Below are positions 7,546 through 10,740 of a DNA stretch of 10,740 bases, piece by piece. This DNA is from an uncultured Dyadobacter sp. (lineage in GTDB: Bacteria > Bacteroidota > Bacteroidia > Cytophagales > Spirosomataceae). Made by a program: the position numbers and the translations under genes. The stretch is from positions 1-10,740 of the forward strand of contig NZ_CAMLSE010000067.1 of the NCBI RefSeq assembly GCF_946482605.1, written 5' to 3'. Within the stretch, counting starts at the first letter, position 1, and each line of letters opens with the position of its first letter. Under the pieces are notes generated by a model. It saw only the letters and a list, made by a program, of their open reading frames with translations, was not told the DNA's origin and did not search any database.

Positions 7546-8823
7546 CTAACTCAGCCTCACCGAAAACAAATCCTTTGACCTCAAATAGATCCACGTCACA
7601 ACAACGATCGTGAGGACGCCCCCCATCATCACAGACGGGACAGTCCCGAATGCCTTGGCCATCACGCCGGATTCAAATGCGCCCAACTCGTTGGAAGAAC
7701 TGACGAATATGCCATTGACGGCCGCAACACGTCCACGCATTTCGTCTGGCGGATAGATTTGCAGGATCGTTTGACGCACAATAACGCTGACGCTATCGAA
7801 AACCCCGGTGGCAAAAAGCGCCGCGCAGGACAGCAGGAAATGGGTGGAGATTGCAAAAACGATCGTAAATACGCCAAATCCGGCGACAGCAACCAGCATA
7901 TTACGCCATGCATTGTGCGTAGGCGGATAGTACGCCATCGCAAACATGGTCAACAGCGAGCCGATGGAGGGTGCAGCGCGCAACAGCCCGAGCCCTTCCG
8001 GCCCTACCCGCAAAATATCTTCAGCAAAAACCGGTAAAAGCGCTACCACGCCGCCAAACAGAACAGAAAACAGGTCCAGCGAAATCGCATACAATACGAT
8101 CCGGGTTTTGAAAACAAAGCGAAACCCTTCTTTCAGGCTTTCCAGGATCGGCGTTGAAATCTTGGGAAATTCAGGTCTTGTTTTGATCATTCCGAGCAAG
8201 ATCCAGCAAACAACGAAGCTCCCGATTACGACCAGCAGCGTGTTCGTCAGCCCGATAAATGCATATAAAAAACCCGCGATCGCCGGTCCGGTGATCGATC
8301 CGGCCTGCCAGAACGAGCTGCTCCATGTCGAAGAGTTGTGATAGATTGCCCTCGGAACCAGAAAAGGTTTCAATGAGCTGGACGCCGGAGAATAGAACCC
8401 CTTCGCAAAGCCAATGAGTGCGAACACGGAATAAATGACTATCAGATGCTGTGTCTGACTGAGCTTGTTGTAAATCGAGGGCTGAAAAGCCGTATACAGA
8501 ATGACCGACCCCAACAGGATCACCACCAGGCTGATGTGCATGATCGAGATCTTGTTCTTCTGATCTGCCACATATCCCCCGAAAATAGAGGTGATGATAA
8601 AGGGCACTACCTCTGCCAAACCCACCAGGCCCAGCGCCAGCGGATCGTGCGTCATTTTATACAACTCATAGCCGACGATCACCTCCTGGATCAGGATAGT
8701 AGCTGAAAAAAGAAAGGTGTTGGATATAAAAAAACGGAAATCGGAATAGCGAAGTGCCGCGTACGGGTCGTTGGATGCTACTGTTTTCAATGCAGTATCT
8801 GTGGTGTTACAAAAAGCTAACAC
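7546..8823 (-). CDS. MFS transporter, EntS/MFS_3-like exporter
   Basis: A 425-residue major facilitator superfamily protein with about 12 hydrophobic segments, probably a proton-driven exporter in the inner membrane. The MFS_3 (enterobactin-exporter-like) group is suggested by three features: the N-terminal YAALRYSDFRFFISNTF; the loop 2-3 motif GGYVADQKNK at residues 82-91; and the C-terminal region RQTILQIYPPDEMRGRVAAV at 350-369, followed by SNELGAFESG. The substrate is not evident. Enterobactin-type siderophore export is only one member function, and many relatives are uncharacterised drug or metabolite exporters. The start appears to be GTG at 8823-8821: no in-frame ATG lies between the upstream stop (TAA about 38 bp upstream) and the first membrane helix, and a later Met would remove that helix. 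It is divergent from the secreted-protein operon and shares a 197-bp control region with it. Confidence 0.9.
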   Translation of the reverse strand: MLAFCNTTDTALKTVASNDPYAALRYSDFRFFISNTFLFSATILIQEVIVGYELYKMTHDPLALGLVGLAEVVPFIITSIFGGYVADQKNKISIMHISLVVILLGSVILYTAFQPSIYNKLSQTQHLIVIYSVFALIGFAKGFYSPASSSLKPFLVPRAIYHNSSTWSSSFWQAGSITGPAIAGFLYAFIGLTNTLLVVIGSFVVCWILLGMIKTRPEFPKISTPILESLKEGFRFVFKTRIVLYAISLDLFSVLFGGVVALLPVFAEDILRVGPEGLGLLRAAPSIGSLLTMFAMAYYPPTHNAWRNMLVAVAGFGVFTIVFAISTHFLLSCAALFATGVFDSVSVIVRQTILQIYPPDEMRGRVAAVNGIFVSSSNELGAFESGVMAKAFGTVPSVMMGGVLTIVVVTWIYLRSKDLFSVRLS

Positions 8824-8915
8824 CCGGAATCGGCCATAATGTTCTGCTTTAACCGAAAATTAATGCGAAATCCTCTCCGGCCGCCATTTACTACCCTTAC
8901 CAACGCCGGATCTAA

Positions 8916-8947
8916 TGTTTTACAATTCGTTTACAATGTTTTACAGG
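8916..8947 (+). promoter_or_regulatory. three phased TTTACA direct repeats, candidate operator
   Basis: TTTACA occurs at 8919-8924, 8930-8935 and 8940-8945, so the copies start 11 and 10 bp apart, one per DNA helical turn. The first and third share the wider context TGTTTTACA, and the first and second share TTTACAAT. Tandem direct repeats at 10-11 bp are the classical binding pattern of OmpR/PhoB-type winged helices. Such a regulator is encoded two genes downstream. The repeats end about 30 bp before the TAATTTTG element, a position suited to activation. The match of site to regulator is inference from this architecture. Confidence 0.55.
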
Positions 8948-8976
8948 CATAATGACCAGCCCCGTTATGCGACCGG

Positions 8977-8984
8977 TAATTTTG
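8977..8984 (+). promoter_or_regulatory. candidate -7 element TAATTTTG for secreted-protein operon
   Basis: TAATTTTG is an exact match to the Bacteroidota -7 consensus TAnnTTTG and predicts a transcript start near 8990, about 30 bases before the ATG at 9021. There is no TTG at the -33 distance (about 8953-8957 reads TGACC). The phased TTTACA repeats lie immediately upstream. A weak core promoter plus upstream activator sites would fit a positively regulated operon. It also argues that translation cannot start at 8952, which lies upstream of this element. Confidence 0.4.
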
Positions 8985-9020
8985 ACCATTGGTAACTTCA
9001 TCCTTAGACGATCAAAAATT

Positions 9021-9482
9021 ATGCAAAACAAATTCCTGCAAATTATTCCGGCTGTGGTCCTGCTTTGCGCATTGCACGCGTCGGTCGCACTGCCCAAAGC
9101 CGACGATTCCGTGCGAAGCATTGCCTTGTTGCTGAATGGAAAAACAATCGATACCAGGCAACTCTCGGGTGTGAGCCGTGGCGTTATTTCACTTTCCGTG
9201 AACAGCAAGTCGTCCGATAAAGGACAGGTTATCCCTTTTTACATCTACCTGAGGAGGGATGGCAAGATCGTGGACGCCCAGGCTTATGCGCACAATTATG
9301 CGGTGTCGCATTATGATATAGCGGAAGTACTCAAATCCGCCCGCGCAGGCGACGAACTCATTATAGACCCGGCCAATCAGAACGACAAGACCGCGAGGCG
9401 AACTATTATTGTGAATAACACCCAGGTCGTTCCGCAATTTAATTGGCTCAATGGGTGGATTGGTAAAAAGGACAATTGCTGA
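9021..9482 (+). CDS. secreted protein of unknown function, regulator-linked
   Basis: With the ATG at 9021 this is a 153-residue protein with a clear signal peptide: a positive start MQNK, a hydrophobic core FLQIIPAVVLLCALHASVA, and likely cleavage between residues 23 and 27. A longer frame from 8952 would bury this signal and lies upstream of the probable promoter. The mature part, about 128 residues, looks mostly beta-stranded. It contains PFYIYLRRDGKIV at 72-84, then IAEVLKSARAGDELIIDPA at 100-118 and RRTIIV at 126-131. The 'vLk.a.~GD.liid' pattern loosely recalls GldM-like C-terminal domains, but I do not assign a family. The last residue is Cys153, the only one in the mature part. It lies 35 bp upstream of the regulator's ATG, in the same direction, so the two are probably co-transcribed. 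It may be a ligand or partner for the regulator's periplasmic domain; this is speculation. Confidence 0.75.
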   Translation: MQNKFLQIIPAVVLLCALHASVALPKADDSVRSIALLLNGKTIDTRQLSGVSRGVISLSVNSKSSDKGQVIPFYIYLRRDGKIVDAQAYAHNYAVSHYDIAEVLKSARAGDELIIDPANQNDKTARRTIIVNNTQVVPQFNWLNGWIGKKDNC

Positions 9483-9517
9483 AATTCCGTAAATTTGATA
9501 GAAGCATTCTCTCTGCT

Positions 9518-10405
9518 ATGCGCAATTCAAATCTAGTTCTGGCATTAATGGGTTTGTGGGGCCTGCTGCTGGGCCCCGGCATCATTGCTATGGCCAACAA
9601 CGATGCCGTCCGCTTCTCGGAGCATGTTAACCTCGCCCTCCGCCGGACGGCTCACCGACTTCTGATTGCCAACGGCGATTCGCTGTCTCAGATCCCCCCT
9701 GTGAAACAAACCGATGCGCATACGTTTTCGGTGCAAATGCAGCATATGTTCGACTATGATAAGCTGCCAGAAACCTTGCAGGAGTCGTTGCAAATGCACC
9801 GTGTGAAGCTTTCCTACAACGTCATGGTGACCCGTTGTGAAAACAGCGAGGTCGTATTAGGCTATCAGCTGATGGACCTCACGCAGCCGGGAGGTGTCCC
9901 CTGCCGCAGCCGCGCTCATGAGGACGGCTGCTATATCCTGCAGGTGCGCTTTACACCCGAAACGACAGTCCCAAAATCCGCCGGAAGCAATTGGATCTTC
10001 TTGTCGTTGGGGGTCACTGCCGCCGGGCTCGGTTTTATCGTATGGAGCCGGTCAAGGAATAAGAAAACGCATCAACCGATCGCGCAGGCCGTATCCGGGC
10101 CTACTCCCCGACTCACCTTCGGCGGTTCGTGGCTCGATATTACTAACCAGACCCTCCACACAGGAACGGCCATGCAGGCGCTGACTTACCGCGAAACCAA
10201 ATTGCTGGCGCTATTCGCCCGAAACACCAACCAGGTTCTGGAAAGGGATACGATCCTCAAATCAGTATGGGAGGATGAGGGTGTTACGGTAGGTCGCAGC
10301 GTCGATGTGTTTGTTTCCCGCCTCCGCAAAATGCTGGTCCCCGATCCGCTGATCAAAATCTCCGCCATCCACGGTGTTGGCTACAAAATGGAAGTCCATT
10401 CCTGA
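9518..10405 (+). CDS. membrane-anchored one-component regulator with OmpR/PhoB-type winged helix
   Basis: A 295-residue transcription regulator that appears to sense the periplasm directly. From the ATG at 9518: membrane helix at about residues 5-27; periplasmic domain at about 28-157; second membrane helix at about 158-176; basic stop-transfer RSRNKK; and a cytoplasmic trans_reg_C winged helix at about 197-293. The winged helix shows LTYRETKLLALFARNTNQVLERDTIL, then the recognition-helix segment GRSVDVFVSRLRKML at 259-273 and the wing ending GVGYKM. There is no receiver domain or phospho-acceptor Asp, and no kinase gene nearby, so it is one-component. The periplasmic domain has three cysteines (107, 129, 138; in VTRC, GVPC and DGCYI), suggesting a disulfide. 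A TTG at 9476, overlapping the previous stop, would add 14 residues but also precedes the helix, so ATG is preferred. A permease starts 6 bp downstream. Its likely operator is the phased repeat upstream of the operon. Confidence 0.88.
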   Translation: MRNSNLVLALMGLWGLLLGPGIIAMANNDAVRFSEHVNLALRRTAHRLLIANGDSLSQIPPVKQTDAHTFSVQMQHMFDYDKLPETLQESLQMHRVKLSYNVMVTRCENSEVVLGYQLMDLTQPGGVPCRSRAHEDGCYILQVRFTPETTVPKSAGSNWIFLSLGVTAAGLGFIVWSRSRNKKTHQPIAQAVSGPTPRLTFGGSWLDITNQTLHTGTAMQALTYRETKLLALFARNTNQVLERDTILKSVWEDEGVTVGRSVDVFVSRLRKMLVPDPLIKISAIHGVGYKMEVHS

Positions 10406-10411
10406 GAAAAC

Positions 10412-10740
10412 ATGTTTAAAACTTTTCTGAAAGTTGCCGGACGTCAGCTCTGGCAAACGAGGCTGTACGCCCTTATTAATATTACCGGGCTGACCACCGG
10501 TACCTGCTGCGTCCTTTTTGCAGCCCTATATATCACCGACGAACAGCGTTTTGACCATTTTCACCAAAACAACCCGAACCTGTATCGCATCACCAGCACC
10601 TACCGGGACCATGGCCAGATGGTGACCACCGGCGGCACCGGACAAGTGCAAGGCCCTGCATTTCAGGCGCAGGTACCGGGGATCATGCATTATACACGCG
10701 TAATGGGCGGGGAAATTTTCGGGGACGTGCGTCACGGGCA
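10412..10740 (+). CDS. ABC transporter permease, MacB_PCD/FtsX type (3' end outside window)
   Basis: A fourth permease of the same class, with only the first 109 codons visible; the frame is open to the right edge. The ATG at 10412 gives MFKTFLKVAGRQLWQTRLYALI, a typical start. It is followed by the first membrane helix (NITGLTTGTCCVLFAALYI, about residues 23-41) and the conserved onset of the MacB_PCD domain, DEQRFDHFHQNNPNLYRI at about 43-60. Two adjacent cysteines in the helix (TCC) are a minor oddity. The gene begins 6 bp after the regulator's stop, so it is almost certainly in the same transcript, and the regulator probably controls it. Full length would be expected near 790-800 residues. 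ATPase and substrate are unknown. Confidence 0.88.
   Translation, partial: MFKTFLKVAGRQLWQTRLYALINITGLTTGTCCVLFAALYITDEQRFDHFHQNNPNLYRITSTYRDHGQMVTTGGTGQVQGPAFQAQVPGIMHYTRVMGGEIFGDVRHG

Larger units (their letters stand above)
8824..9020. other. divergent intergenic control region
   Basis: This 197-bp stretch separates the minus-strand MFS gene from the plus-strand secreted-protein operon. It holds the triple TTTACA repeat and the TAATTTTG element that point toward the plus-strand operon. On the MFS side there is only a 7-of-8 -7-like sequence, TAATTTTC, at 8862-8855 on the minus strand, without a correctly spaced TTG. No small gene is convincing here. The frame that could begin at 8952 is better explained as an extension of the secreted-protein gene. 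Confidence 0.6.

Noticed and set aside
8952..9020. A 23-codon N-terminal extension of the secreted protein, starting at ATG 8952.
   Set aside because: It would place a normal signal peptide 23 residues inside the protein and lies upstream of the probable -7 element; ATG 9021 gives a standard exported protein.
9054..9080. Possible lipoprotein signal (VVLLC) in the secreted protein.
   Set aside because: The residue before Cys16 is Leu rather than Gly/Ala/Ser and the hydrophobic core continues past the Cys, so a normal signal peptidase I site fits better.
9476..9517. TTG start of the regulator at 9476, overlapping the previous gene's stop.
   Set aside because: It adds 14 residues with no family feature before the membrane helix; the ATG at 9518 gives the usual short N-terminus, although coupling by overlap cannot be excluded.

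Overview
The window looks like chromosomal DNA of a Bacteroidota member, most likely a Cytophagales bacterium of the Dyadobacter/Spirosoma type. The reasons are the large two-module MacB/FtsX permeases (about 800 residues, beginning MLK(N/T)Y(F/L)KIA-R-L), roughly balanced base composition, starts without clear Shine-Dalgarno sequences, and TAnnTTTG-like -7 promoter elements. The genus is inferred from protein style, not from a search.

Region 1 (1-7160, + strand) holds three consecutive, diverged ABC-transporter permeases of the MacB_PCD/FtsX class. The first is cut by the left window edge. None carries an ATPase domain and no ATPase gene is visible, so an LolD/MacB-type ATPase must come from outside the window. 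They are separated by 75 and 94 bp gaps.

Region 2 (7163-8823, - strand) interrupts the permease series. It contains a 425-residue MFS exporter of the EntS-like MFS_3 group, then a 76-residue DUF433 (VapB-like antitoxin) gene. Directly after the DUF433 gene, overlapping it by ATGA, lies about 100 bp that appears to be a broken partner gene. It begins like a PIN-like DUF5615 toxin but stops after seven codons, so the DUF433 gene looks orphaned.

Region 3 (8824-10740, + strand) is divergent from the MFS gene and is the most interesting part. A 197-bp intergenic region carries three direct TTTACA repeats spaced 11 and 10 bp, followed by a TAATTTTG -7-like element. Downstream come a 153-residue secreted protein, a membrane-anchored one-component regulator (TM, periplasmic Cys-containing domain, TM, OmpR/PhoB-type winged helix), and, 6 bp later, a fourth MacB/FtsX permease that runs off the right edge. 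The spacing suggests one operon. The phased repeats are what an OmpR/PhoB-type DNA-binding domain would be expected to recognise, so a self-regulated envelope-sensing module that also controls a permease is a reasonable working model. It is inference, not demonstrated.

No RNA genes, insertion sequences, CRISPR arrays or integration sites were seen. No stretch over 300 bases lacks a gene.
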